The notes under the pieces were generated by a model. The model was not told where the DNA came from and searched no databases. It was given only the letters and a program-made list of their open reading frames with translations. Below are positions 7,429-14,537 of a stretch of DNA of 22,220 bases, piece after piece (the stretch's first letter is position 1; each line of letters begins with the position of its first letter). Source of the DNA: RBG-13-33-26 sp964430085 (lineage in GTDB: Archaea > Nanobdellota > Nanobdellia > Pacearchaeales > GW2011-AR1); the NCBI GenBank assembly GCA_964430085.1, contig CAYSES010000008.1:1-22220 (forward strand). Direction: 5' to 3'. Made by a program: the position numbers and the translations under genes.

Positions 7429-8186
7429 TTTTTATTTCCCTCATTTGTTTTTTTAAGAGCATTTATGCACGCCTTTGCAAGATTAAATGTCGTTCTTTGA
7501 CTACCTGATGTTTTACTATAAATATCTTTTATTCCTGCAAGTTTTAATATTTTTTTTAATTCAGTCCCAACAACCAAACCTGTTCCTTGTGGGGCGGGGA
7601 TTAGTGTTAGTCTAACTCCCCCAGATTTCCCAGTTATTTTAAAAGGAATACTATGAGGTTCTGAACAAGCACAATCAAAACTTGAACAACTCCTTATTAC
7701 TTTTATAATATTTAATTTTGCTTTTCTTACTGCTTTATCTCTTGCAGGGAGTGTTTCTTTTGCTTTTCCAGTTCCTATTCCTACATGCCCGTTTTCATCT
7801 CCAATAACTGCGAGTGTAGAAAATGTTGGAATATTTCCTTCTTTTGTTTTTCTTTGAGTTTGTTTCCATGCTCTTCTTTTTCCGCCTCCAAATTTTCCCT
7901 TTGATTGTCCTATTGAAATTAAATCTGATTTGATATTTATTAAAGAATCAACAATTTGTTCTTCAAGTATCTTTTTCCCATCATCTAAGATTTCGTCTAT
8001 ATTTTTTATCTTTCCTTGCTTAACTTCCTTTCCAAGTTTAGTTTTTGGGACCCATGCAGCAATTTTAGCATCTCTTTCTTTCTCTTTTTCAGTCCTTTTA
8101 TCCAGTTCTCTGTCTATTTCTTTTTTAAGCATTTCTTCACTTATTTCTTCTTCTGTTCTTTCTTGTTTTTTTATTTTTTCTGGCAT
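7425..8186 (-). CDS. rps5: 30S ribosomal protein uS5
   Basis: uS5 sits at the mRNA entry side of the small subunit and contributes to decoding accuracy. The 253-residue protein begins with a charged Glu/Lys helix of about 45 residues. WVPKTKLGKEVKQGKI follows, then the S5 N-terminal RNA-binding domain with GRRAWKQTQRK-like sequence (FGGGKRRAWKQTQRKTKEG), VIGDENGHVGIGTGKAKE, and the C-terminal domain with TLIPAPQGTGLVVG and LAGIKDIYSKTSGS. These match archaeal and eukaryotic uS5 (RPS2). The first 35 residues are more acidic than usual and have no assigned role. It starts one base after the uL18 stop and overlaps uL30 as ATGA. Confidence 0.94.
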   Translation of the reverse strand: MPEKIKKQERTEEEISEEMLKKEIDRELDKRTEKEKERDAKIAAWVPKTKLGKEVKQGKIKNIDEILDDGKKILEEQIVDSLINIKSDLISIGQSKGKFGGGKRRAWKQTQRKTKEGNIPTFSTLAVIGDENGHVGIGTGKAKETLPARDKAVRKAKLNIIKVIRSCSSFDCACSEPHSIPFKITGKSGGVRLTLIPAPQGTGLVVGTELKKILKLAGIKDIYSKTSGSQRTTFNLAKACINALKKTNEGNKK

Positions 8187-8187
8187 T

Positions 8188-8682
8188 TTATATAGCTGCT
8201 ATCTTTGATTTAATTTCTTCGAATTTTTTTGAGAAATCTTTTTTCATGTTTTTTCCTGAAATCCTTTCTTTTTCAGGGAAATTTTCTTCTGGGCAGTTGG
8301 TCTTAACCCCCGCATCAAAGAGTCCCTTTAGGAAGGCAAAACCTTTGTTTTTACTTAATACTCTAATCATCCCAAAGTCCATAATAGGCGTATCTAATTT
8401 TTTCTTAATAATCTCCCCTCCAATCAGTAAGCCTGTTAGGTACGCTGCGGGAATTGATTTTAAACTCCCTTCAAAATCACTAGGCCAGCCGAATTTCTTA
8501 AGATCTTTAGAAGTTACTCCAACTTCAATTTTATCTTGCGCTTCTTCACTTGTTACATATTGTGCGATAATATACCTATTTGTTTTTCTAAACACAATTC
8601 TTGGAGAGTTTCCTTTAAGCAATTTAAGTCTTTTCAAATAATCTGTTTTTCTTTCTCTTCTTCTTCGTTTTTGTATTTTCAT
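8188..8682 (-). CDS. rpl18: 50S ribosomal protein uL18
   Basis: uL18 binds 5S rRNA in the central protuberance, together with uL5. The 164-residue protein has a basic start (QKRRRRERKTDYLKRLKLLKG), then PRIVFRKTNRYIIAQYV, a segment ending in GWPSDFEGSLKSIPAAYLTG, and FLKGLFDAGVKTNCPEENFPEKERISG, all recognisable from archaeal uL18. It is somewhat shorter than many archaeal copies (about 190 residues), mainly at the C-terminus. The start overlaps the eL19 stop as ATGA. Confidence 0.93.
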   Translation of the reverse strand: MKIQKRRRRERKTDYLKRLKLLKGNSPRIVFRKTNRYIIAQYVTSEEAQDKIEVGVTSKDLKKFGWPSDFEGSLKSIPAAYLTGLLIGGEIIKKKLDTPIMDFGMIRVLSKNKGFAFLKGLFDAGVKTNCPEENFPEKERISGKNMKKDFSKKFEEIKSKIAAI

Positions 8683-9080
8683 TTTCTAATGCCTCCAATA
8701 TGTTCCTTTAAATTAGATTTACTTTTAAAGTGTTTATTTCTTATTTTTTTTCGGATATCTTTTCTTTCTTCATCTGTCAATTTTTCTTTATTCTCAGAAA
8801 GATGTTTCCTTAATTTTCTTGTTAATATAACGTAGTTTCTTTTTCTTTTATTAACTTTCTTTTTAATATTCCCAGTGGTTTTCTTTTTAACTTTTCTAAT
8901 TTTTTTCTTCCTTCCTTTTATTTTTTTTATTTTTATCGCCCCATCTTTGTGTAAGTCTCTTATGTCTTGTTTTGTTATTGCTTCTTTTATCTCTTCAAGG
9001 CTTGGGTTTGAAAATTCAATTCTCCCTATTCCCACATTAAGTGTTCTTGCTGCTAATGCTTTTTTCTTTTTTAGGTTCAT
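8679..9080 (-). CDS. rpl19e: 50S ribosomal protein eL19
   Basis: eL19 occurs only in archaea and eukaryotes and has a globular N-terminus with a long basic helix. In this 133-residue protein LKKKKALAARTLNVGIGRIE and the helix ending TKQDIRDLHKDGAI match the N-terminal domain. A very basic linker (residues about 50-80) follows, then the long helix with LTDEERKDIRKKIRNKHF. It is shorter than typical archaeal eL19 (about 150), the loss being in the linker and tail. It is joined by ATGA overlaps to eL32 upstream and uL18 downstream. Confidence 0.92.
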   Translation of the reverse strand: MNLKKKKALAARTLNVGIGRIEFSNPSLEEIKEAITKQDIRDLHKDGAIKIKKIKGRKKKIRKVKKKTTGNIKKKVNKRKRNYVILTRKLRKHLSENKEKLTDEERKDIRKKIRNKHFKSKSNLKEHIGGIRK

Positions 9081-9496
9081 TTCTTTTTCTCCTTTCCTTT
9101 TTTAATCTCTGAAATCTGTTGTTTACTCTTCTCTTTTTCCTTATTTTTCTTTTCTGCTTTTTTTAATATCTTATTTATGTTCATATTAACAAATACAAGG
9201 CCTTTTTCTTTTGCTTTTTTTGCTATTTCTATTCTTTTTTTCATTCCTACCCTTCCAATCACTATTTTTTCACCTTTCTTAATCATTTCAAGACCTTTTA
9301 GACTTGAGATTGTAATTGGATTTACTTCATTTTTTTTCTGTTTAAATCCAATCATTACTTTGATAGGATATCCTTTCCTTTTTTCTCTTATTTTATTATC
9401 TCGTCCTTTTGCTCTTCTCCAAACTTGTTTTTTCTTTCTTTTTTTTCCTAATTTAGAAAATCTTGCCCAATCCCGTCTTATAAATTTCTTTTTCAT
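9077..9496 (-). CDS. rpl32e: 50S ribosomal protein eL32
   Basis: eL32 is an archaeal/eukaryotic large-subunit protein. The true start is the ATG at 9496, which overlaps the uL6 stop as ATGA; an in-frame ATG five codons earlier lies inside uL6 and is rejected. The 139-residue product starts KKKFIRRDWARFSKLGKK, then WRRAKGRDNKIREKRKGYP and MIGFKQKKNEV, all eL32 landmarks. It ends with a Lys/Glu-rich tail of about 30 residues beyond the conserved fold, possibly extending over the ribosome surface. Confidence 0.92.
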   Translation of the reverse strand: MKKKFIRRDWARFSKLGKKRKKKQVWRRAKGRDNKIREKRKGYPIKVMIGFKQKKNEVNPITISSLKGLEMIKKGEKIVIGRVGMKKRIEIAKKAKEKGLVFVNMNINKILKKAEKKNKEKEKSKQQISEIKKGKEKKK

Positions 9497-10035
9497 ATCT
9501 CTCTCCCACATTTATTCGTAATGAAAATTCCGTCTTGAAAGACTCTTCTATCTCTCTTTGAGATTTTTGTTGCATTCTCAAAATTTGCTGCTGCTTGTCC
9601 TGCTAATTCTTTATTAAGCGATTCTATTATGATCTTATCTTTCTCTACTTTTACACTTACACCTTCAGGAATCTTTGTCTTTCTTGCAACTCTTTCTCCT
9701 AAAAAGTTTTTTATCAGAGCTTCATTCCCTTTTACTTCAACAGTTATTGGAAAATGGCTGAAACAAATTTTTAATTTATATTCAAATTTCTTTTGTGCGC
9801 CTTTTATCATGTTTTTAATATGCGAAGCGATAGTGTTCATCTTTCTTTTTTCTTTTTTTGTTGCTTTTTTATTTCCGATTACTATTTTCTTTTCTTTTTT
9901 TTCCATAACTAATCCTGATAAATCAAATTCGCGTTCATTTTTTCCTTCTTGCCCTGTAATTGTTATCTTATTTCCATCTATTTCGGCGTTGATCCCTTCA
10001 GGAATTTCAATTTCTTGGAATAATTCTTTTTTCAT
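9493..10035 (-). CDS. rpl6: 50S ribosomal protein uL6
   Basis: uL6 lies near the sarcin-ricin loop, where elongation factors bind. The 180-residue protein shows the two-repeat uL6 fold: the first repeat with IEIPEGINAEIDGNKITI, the second with VEVKGNEALIKNFLGERVAR and EGVSVKVEKDKIIIESLNKE, and the end RVFQDGIFITNKC. Size is usual for archaea. It starts inside the stop codon of the unrecognised 124-residue gene (ATGA), so its translation is probably coupled to that gene rather than directly to uS8. Confidence 0.94.
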   Translation of the reverse strand: MKKELFQEIEIPEGINAEIDGNKITITGQEGKNEREFDLSGLVMEKKEKKIVIGNKKATKKEKRKMNTIASHIKNMIKGAQKKFEYKLKICFSHFPITVEVKGNEALIKNFLGERVARKTKIPEGVSVKVEKDKIIIESLNKELAGQAAANFENATKISKRDRRVFQDGIFITNKCGREI

Positions 10036-10406
10036 TTTTTCATTTCTCCAAAAGTATCATCATAAAGGTTGTTTAATGTGAAGGACTTATTGCCTTGGAT
10101 GTATTTCTCTTTGAACAAGGTTCCAAGCATTTTACAAGCCATCATCTTGCCAACATATAATCTGTAATTTTGTTCTCCTATCTGGTTAAAGAGGTTAGTA
10201 TTATTCATCGGTAAAAATTCTTTGGATCTTAATCCTATTTCTGCAAGAATTTTTGTTAAACTAAGATGTAACTCTCCTTTTTTTTCCAAATCTTGCCAAT
10301 TTTCTGCAGAAATTATCTCTTTGAAAAATTTTTCATGTTTTAATCTTCTAAACCTAACTAAGTTCTTTTCATTTATTCCTTGATTTAGCAATGCTTCTCT
10401 TATCAT
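10032..10406 (-). CDS. Unrecognised 124-residue protein inside the ribosomal operon (between uS8 and uL6)
   Basis: I do not recognise this protein. It lies between uS8 and uL6, which are normally adjacent in archaea. It is joined to uS8 by TAAAATG (one base between) and to uL6 by an ATGA overlap, so it is part of the operon and probably translated with it. The sequence looks mostly helical: a basic patch at 14-29 (about NLVRFRRLKHEKFFKE), an amphipathic helix around 47-66, and GEQNYRLYVGKMMACKMLG at 77-95. Net charge is mildly positive (about 21 Lys/Arg against 15 Asp/Glu), less basic than its ribosomal neighbours. There is no signal peptide, membrane segment or zinc motif; a single Cys is near residue 89. 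It could be a lineage-specific ribosomal protein, an assembly factor or an unrelated insertion. Codon use resembles its neighbours. Confidence 0.8.
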   Translation of the reverse strand: MIREALLNQGINEKNLVRFRRLKHEKFFKEIISAENWQDLEKKGELHLSLTKILAEIGLRSKEFLPMNNTNLFNQIGEQNYRLYVGKMMACKMLGTLFKEKYIQGNKSFTLNNLYDDTFGEMKK

Positions 10407-10407
10407 T

Positions 10408-10788
10408 TTAATAAAAATATGCGATTAAGCATCCTCCTGCATTTTCATCTTCTGCTTCTTCATGGGTCATAAGACCTTTGTTTGTTGATACAATTATTGT
10501 GCCTATTCCTCTTGCGGGTAAGTATCTCCTTTTATATTTTTCAATTTGGTCTTTTTTAACAGTAAATCTTGGTTTTATTACCTTGCATTCAGAAAGATCC
10601 CCAATTGTTACTTCTACATTTTTAGTTTTTGGATTAATCTTATATTTTTTTATTGCATTTTTCTGTTTCATTATTTTTAATATTTCAATTAATAAATTTG
10701 AAATTCTTTTTACTTCTATGTTTTCTTTTCCTGCTTTCTTTGCATTTCTTATCATATTTAACGCATCAGCGATAGTATCTTGTGACAT
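10408..10788 (-). CDS. rps8: 30S ribosomal protein uS8
   Basis: uS8 binds the central domain of 16S rRNA early in small-subunit assembly. From the ATG at 10788 the protein has 126 residues: SQDTIADALNMIRNAKKAGK at the start, the middle strand region, and the hallmark GIGTIIVSTNKGLMTHEEA with GGCLIAYFY at the end. The frame stays open 12 codons upstream into uS14, but uS8 proteins start at this point and the stop of uS14 is one base before it. The gene is followed after one base by the unrecognised 124-residue gene. Confidence 0.94.
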   Translation of the reverse strand: MSQDTIADALNMIRNAKKAGKENIEVKRISNLLIEILKIMKQKNAIKKYKINPKTKNVEVTIGDLSECKVIKPRFTVKKDQIEKYKRRYLPARGIGTIIVSTNKGLMTHEEAEDENAGGCLIAYFY

Positions 10789-10789
10789 T

Positions 10790-11020
10790 TTAACTGTATT
10801 TTTTGAAACCGATCTCTTCAGCAATTTCCCTGAAGCAATGTCGGCATAAATTTAATCCGTATGATTTTATATGGGCTCCAAATCTCCCACATCGTTCACA
10901 TTTCTTTACTGCAATTCCTATTTTTCTTTCTTTTGGTTTGTTGTGTTTTAGGAATCTTTCTTTTTTTGCAGGTTTGTTCTTTAATTGTTTCAATATTTTT
11001 TTCCAATCGCTTGCTGTCAT
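10790..11020 (-). CDS. rps14: 30S ribosomal protein uS14, zinc-binding type
   Basis: uS14 is a small protein in the head of the 30S subunit. The 76-residue protein has a zinc ribbon with Cys41, Cys44, Cys59 and Cys62, and the archaeal C-terminus NLCRHCFREIAEEIGFKKYS. Archaeal uS14 is normally 50-57 residues; here about 20 extra basic residues (TASDWKKILKQLKNKPAKKE) precede the usual start. No internal Met lies in the extension before the ribbon, and the ATG at 11020 sits one base after the uL5 stop, so the extension is probably real. Confidence 0.94.
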   Translation of the reverse strand: MTASDWKKILKQLKNKPAKKERFLKHNKPKERKIGIAVKKCERCGRFGAHIKSYGLNLCRHCFREIAEEIGFKKYS

Positions 11021-11021
11021 T

Positions 11022-11516
11022 TTATTTGAACTCTGTTTGAAAGTTATCTTCCATAAATTTAATTATTTCTTCTTTACTGATCTTTTGTCTTGCAGGGATT
11101 TTTCCTTTCTTTATCTTCTTTAAACTTACTCTTTTCCCTGCTCTCTTAAATACAACTGTCACATCTAATCCTCTTATTCCTAAATCTCTTTGGTATTCCA
11201 GTCCTGGGATTTCAATATACTCTTTAATCCCAAATGAAAAATTATTTTCGCTTATTTGTTTCTTTTTTAATTTATTATCTATTGCAATAAGCATTCTTTT
11301 TAACATTTCTTTAACATCTTTTCTTATTGTTATTACAGCTCCAATTTCTAATCCAGGCCTAACACCCAGAGTTGGAATTCTTTTATGTGATTTCATCTTT
11401 GCTGGCTTTCTGCCTGTTATTAGTTTCAATAATTTTACTCCTTTTTCTAACTGTTCTGCAGTTCCACCTACACTTAAAATAACCTTCTCTACTTTTATTT
11501 GTCTTGTTGAATTCAT
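11022..11516 (-). CDS. rpl5: 50S ribosomal protein uL5
   Basis: uL5 binds 5S rRNA and contacts the P-site tRNA and the small subunit. The 164-residue product has QIKVEKVILSVGG, a helix with EKGVKLLKLITGRKPAKMKS, and PTLGVRPGLEIGAVITIR, then GIKEYIEIPGLEYQRDLGI and RGLDVTVVFKRAGKRV. This is a good match to archaeal uL5 (about 165-180 residues). The ATG at 11516 lies one base after the eS4 stop; an upstream in-frame TTG at 11525 lies inside eS4 and is rejected. Confidence 0.94.
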   Translation of the reverse strand: MNSTRQIKVEKVILSVGGTAEQLEKGVKLLKLITGRKPAKMKSHKRIPTLGVRPGLEIGAVITIRKDVKEMLKRMLIAIDNKLKKKQISENNFSFGIKEYIEIPGLEYQRDLGIRGLDVTVVFKRAGKRVSLKKIKKGKIPARQKISKEEIIKFMEDNFQTEFK

Positions 11517-11517
11517 T

Positions 11518-12171
11518 TTATCCAATTACCACGAGTTGATTTATTAAAATACTGATTTCTTTATCGTTTGTTTTTACACTTGCAGTTTTTTCTTTCAAGT
11601 CTAATTTTACTATTTCTCCTTCATGTCCTGCATGTTTTCCAGAAAATATTACAACTTTTGCTTTTTCCTTTAAGGGTAGACATTTTTCTATTTTCCCTTC
11701 TTTAAGATTTATTATAATAGAACCATTAATATTGCATTTGATGTCGGATAATAAGTTTCGTCCGTCACTTAGATTTAACTGAATTTTCTTTCCTTTTAGA
11801 ATTTTTTTATTTACTACCTTAACTATTTTGGTATTTGCTTCTTTTTCCTTTATCTCATTAAGATAAAATTTACCTTTTTCAGATAATTCAAGTCTATAAT
11901 ACTTCTTTTGGGGAAGTATGCTTAAGGTATCAAAAAATAAAAGGTTATTTTTTTCATCTCTAACCTTTTTCTCATTGATTAATATTTGTTTTGAATGAAT
12001 TATTTTTTTTACTTCTCTTCTGTTTTGTGCTAACCCTAGCATGTCCCTCAATACAATTAAGATGGGAACGCCTTCTTTCATACTTGACTTTGGTTTGATC
12101 ACATACACAGAACCTTTTCTTTCTATAGGCCATTGTTTAGGTACTTTTTGTCTTTTTAAGTGTCTGCTCAT
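11518..12171 (-). CDS. rps4e: 30S ribosomal protein eS4
   Basis: eS4 is an archaeal/eukaryotic small-subunit protein. The 217-residue protein starts SRHLKRQKVPKQWPIERKG, followed by an S4-type RNA-binding region (MLGLAQNRREVKKIIHSKQI with INEKKVRDEK), the central domain and a C-terminal KOW-like segment with VVIFSGKHAGHEGEIVKLD. Its start overlaps the uL24 stop as ATGA, matching the usual uL24-eS4-uL5 order. Length is slightly below the common 230-240. Confidence 0.93.
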   Translation of the reverse strand: MSRHLKRQKVPKQWPIERKGSVYVIKPKSSMKEGVPILIVLRDMLGLAQNRREVKKIIHSKQILINEKKVRDEKNNLLFFDTLSILPQKKYYRLELSEKGKFYLNEIKEKEANTKIVKVVNKKILKGKKIQLNLSDGRNLLSDIKCNINGSIIINLKEGKIEKCLPLKEKAKVVIFSGKHAGHEGEIVKLDLKEKTASVKTNDKEISILINQLVVIG

Positions 12172-12566
12172 TTTTTCTTTTCCTCCTTGATTTCTTTTGA
12201 GTTTTTCATTCTTTTTCTGTCTTCTAGATTTAATTCTATAATCTGAAGATTTGAGGGATGTATCCTTGCGTTAACCTTGCTTCCATCTTGTTTCTTAACC
12301 ATAATCCCTTCTATTTTTAATTTTAAATTTTTTATATTTGCTTCAATTATCTTCCCATGTTTATTTTTGAATTTTCCTTTCATAATCTTTACATTATCTC
12401 CTTTCCTTACAATAATATTCCTCTTTCCGTATTTTTTCCTTAATTCTTTAGATAAATTTACACTCAATAACTTTCTTTTTATATGTAATGGAGCATTCGC
12501 TGCATATTTCCTCTTCTTTCGAGGTTGTTTACTTGCTTTCCATTTTGTTGAAAATTTTTGTTTCAT
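12168..12566 (-). CDS. rpl24: 50S ribosomal protein uL24
   Basis: uL24 is a large-subunit assembly initiator near the exit tunnel. From the ATG at 12566 the protein has 132 residues: FSTKWKASKQPRKKRKYAAN and HIKRKLLSVNLSKELRKKYG (the archaeal/eukaryotic N-terminal extension), then a KOW domain with IVRKGDNVKIMKGKFKNKHG and NARIHPSNLQII. A Lys/Glu-rich tail closes it. The frame stays open seven codons upstream into uL14, but the TAA-A-ATG junction makes 12566 the likely start. Confidence 0.93.
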   Translation of the reverse strand: MKQKFSTKWKASKQPRKKRKYAANAPLHIKRKLLSVNLSKELRKKYGKRNIIVRKGDNVKIMKGKFKNKHGKIIEANIKNLKLKIEGIMVKKQDGSKVNARIHPSNLQIIELNLEDRKRMKNSKEIKEEKKK

Positions 12567-12567
12567 T

Positions 12568-12969
12568 TTAATAAACACTTGAAGCAATTTTCGCTACAGA
12601 TGGCCATCGCTCCATAACCTCCCTTGCAACTACCCCTTTAATCTGAGTTCCTTTTGGATTTCCTTTTTCATCTTTTAATAATGCAACAGCATTGTCTTCA
12701 AATGCAATTCTTTCCCCATTTAATCTTCTATAGGATTTTTTTTGTCTTACAACTATGGCATCAAAAACTTTTCCCTTCATGTCGGGAAGGCCTTTTTTCA
12801 CACTGACTTTTACCCAATCTGCTACCTTCGCATATCCTTGTCGTCCTTTCTTACTTTTCCCATGTTTTATAGAGACAAGCTTTACAATTTTAGCCCCACT
12901 ATTATCTGCAGCAACCATAATTGCCCCAATATTCAATCCCCTTGTCACTTTTGCACTTATTGCTTTCAT
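12568..12969 (-). CDS. rpl14: 50S ribosomal protein uL14
   Basis: uL14 is an rRNA-binding protein at the subunit interface. The 133-residue beta-barrel protein is highly conserved: LNIGAIMVAADNSGAKIVKL, RQGYAKVADWVKVSVKKG, VVRQKKSYRRLNGERIAFE and NAVALLKDEKGNPKGTQIKG, ending with a VAREVMERWPSVAKIASSVY helix. Length is normal for archaea. The start overlaps the uS17 stop as ATGA. Confidence 0.95.
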   Translation of the reverse strand: MKAISAKVTRGLNIGAIMVAADNSGAKIVKLVSIKHGKSKKGRQGYAKVADWVKVSVKKGLPDMKGKVFDAIVVRQKKSYRRLNGERIAFEDNAVALLKDEKGNPKGTQIKGVVAREVMERWPSVAKIASSVY

Positions 12970-13319
12970 TTTTCTTCTCTCCCTTTAACTTTTTTGATAA
13001 CTACAAAATGGACTATTTTGCTCAATGGTCTGCATTCTTGAACCTTTATCAAATCTCCCATATGAATATTGTTTTCCATACATAATGGTAGCCTTGCATG
13101 TATTTTTGTTTTTGATCTGTAATATCTTTCATATTTCTTTGAATAAATCATTCTTTCAAATTCAATGACAACTCTTTTTGGGAATTTTTTGATTATTCTT
13201 CCTTCAAAGATCCTTCCACGTGTTTTCAATCTTCCATGGATATGGCATTTTTTATCATTGCAAATAGCTCCGACTATTTCTTTTTCTTCTTTCTGTTTTT
13301 TTTCTATACTTTTTTTCAT
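12966..13319 (-). CDS. rps17: 30S ribosomal protein uS17
   Basis: uS17 is an early-binding small-subunit protein with an OB fold. The 117-residue protein has the archaeal N-terminus with IVGAICNDKKCHIHGRLKTR, then GRIFEGRIIKKFPKRVVIEF and YERYYRSKTKIHARLP, and ends with DLIKVQECRPLSKIVHFVVI. It lies 21 nt after aIF1, the widest space in the operon. That space carries no Shine-Dalgarno motif and no gene; in many archaea the RNase P protein gene Rpp29 sits here. Confidence 0.94.
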   Translation of the reverse strand: MKKSIEKKQKEEKEIVGAICNDKKCHIHGRLKTRGRIFEGRIIKKFPKRVVIEFERMIYSKKYERYYRSKTKIHARLPLCMENNIHMGDLIKVQECRPLSKIVHFVVIKKVKGREEK

Positions 13320-13340
13320 TTTCTTGTTGTTTGTGTTGTG

Positions 13341-13634
13341 CTAATCTATCGATTCAGCTTCGAATCCAAGTTTCACAAGAGCTTCTTTTATCTTTTTCCT
13401 GTGATCTCCTTGAAGTTCTATTCTATCGTCTTTGTAAGTTCCTCCGCATGCAAGCTCATTTTTTAGAGCCTTGGCGATTTCTCTTACATCAACTCCACTT
13501 AATCCGCTGACAACAGTGACATACTTCCCGTATCTTTTTCTCTCGGTAGTCACTTTGATATTCTGCGAACCTTTTGCGATTTTTTCGCACACACAGGCTT
13601 GTTTTGGCAAGCCGCATTTTGGGCATATCTCCAT
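13341..13634 (-). CDS. Translation initiation factor aIF1 (SUI1 family)
   Basis: aIF1 binds the small subunit near the P site and helps select the start codon by rejecting wrong codon-anticodon pairs. The 97-residue protein has a short zinc-ribbon-like N-terminus with Cys4, Cys7, Cys14 and Cys16, then the SUI1 fold: KRYGKYVTVVSGLSGVDVRE, LKNELACGGTYKDDRIELQG and DHRKKIKEALVKLGFE. CGGTYKDD-x-IELQGDH is the family's most conserved segment. Its place between uL29 and uS17 is a usual archaeal arrangement. With likely leaderless mRNAs in this genome, start selection without a Shine-Dalgarno motif may depend strongly on this factor (inference). Confidence 0.94.
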   Translation of the reverse strand: MEICPKCGLPKQACVCEKIAKGSQNIKVTTERKRYGKYVTVVSGLSGVDVREIAKALKNELACGGTYKDDRIELQGDHRKKIKEALVKLGFEAESID

Positions 13635-13636
13635 TG

Positions 13637-13849
13637 TTATGCTTTATTCTCAACTTTTTTTTGGTTTTTATTTTCCTTGTTGAGTGTGAGTATTCTTGCT
13701 ATTATTTTTTTTATCTCTTTTGCTTTAGACGTCCCTGATTTAGATGCATTAGCTTTCGCTTTAACTAACTCAAATTTTAGTTCTTCTATTTTTTTCATTT
13801 TCTCTTCGCTGCTCATTTTTTTAATATCTTTTGATTTTAATGTTGTCAT
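13637..13849 (-). CDS. rpl29: 50S ribosomal protein uL29
   Basis: uL29 is a small helical protein beside the exit tunnel. The 70-residue product has LKSKDIKKMSSEEKMKKIEE, ELKFELVKAKANASKSGTSK and KEIKKIIARILTLNKE, the two-helix hairpin of the family; the L-x-x-x-R/K-A-IARI part is the usual signature. It starts one base after uS3 and stops two bases before aIF1. Confidence 0.92.
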   Translation of the reverse strand: MTTLKSKDIKKMSSEEKMKKIEELKFELVKAKANASKSGTSKAKEIKKIIARILTLNKENKNQKKVENKA

Positions 13850-13850
13850 T

Positions 13851-14537
13851 TTATTTTTTTAATTTTCTCCTTGTTTTCTTTGGTTTTTCTTCTTCTTTTT
13901 TTTCTTCAATTTCTTCTACATTCTTCTTCAATTTATCTATGATCTCTTTATTAATTTCTAATTTATCTTTCAAAATAGCATAAGGTGATAAAATACTCAC
14001 TTTTACTCCTACAGTTCCAGGTTTTGTTTGTGCAACTGCTTTTGCTCTATCAACAACTTTTGCACTGTCTCCTATCTTTTTTAGATATCCTTGAGAAAAT
14101 CTCCATGTTTTTGCTCGTGAACCGGGTAACTTTCCTCCTAAAACAATTTCTGCTCCAAGAGCTCCAGCATTCATGATTCTCTGTAAATTTTTATAAGATA
14201 TAACTTTAAATTTTAAAGGACCAAGTCTCTCTAGACCTAGAGCAATTTCATCGGCTATTATTTGTGCATCAAATTCTGGTTGTTTTATCTCGTCTATTTC
14301 AATTCTTGGATTTTCAAGTTTAAATTTTGTTTTTAATACTTGTGTTAATTTTTCTATTTTTTCTCCTTTCTTTCCTATAACTAATCCCGGTTTATTAGTT
14401 GAGACAATAACCTTCTCTCCAATCGGAGTATATTCTATTCTAACTTTGCTTATTTTTCCTTTTCCTAATATACTTTTTATATATTCCTTGATAGAGAATT
14501 CATCTTTCTTAAATTTAACAATATTTCTTTCTTCCAT
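13851..14537 (-). CDS. rps3: 30S ribosomal protein uS3
   Basis: uS3 forms part of the mRNA entry tunnel. The 228-residue protein has a type II KH domain whose GxxG loop is Gly55-Lys-Lys-Gly58 in NKPGLVIGKKGEKIEKL, followed by RIEIDEIKQPEFDAQIIADE. The C-terminal domain has LGGKLPGSRAKTWRFSQGYL and GTVGVKVSILSPYA. It ends in a Lys/Glu-rich tail (last 30 residues). Its ATG shares one base with the uL22 stop (TAATG). Confidence 0.94.
   Translation of the reverse strand: MEERNIVKFKKDEFSIKEYIKSILGKGKISKVRIEYTPIGEKVIVSTNKPGLVIGKKGEKIEKLTQVLKTKFKLENPRIEIDEIKQPEFDAQIIADEIALGLERLGPLKFKVISYKNLQRIMNAGALGAEIVLGGKLPGSRAKTWRFSQGYLKKIGDSAKVVDRAKAVAQTKPGTVGVKVSILSPYAILKDKLEINKEIIDKLKKNVEEIEEKKEEEKPKKTRRKLKK

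Noticed and set aside
9629..10081. Plus-strand 150-codon hydrophobic open frame opposite uL6
   Set aside because: The Phe-rich product comes from Lys codons read in reverse (AAA to TTT). The same effect gives many false hydrophobic ORFs across the operon.
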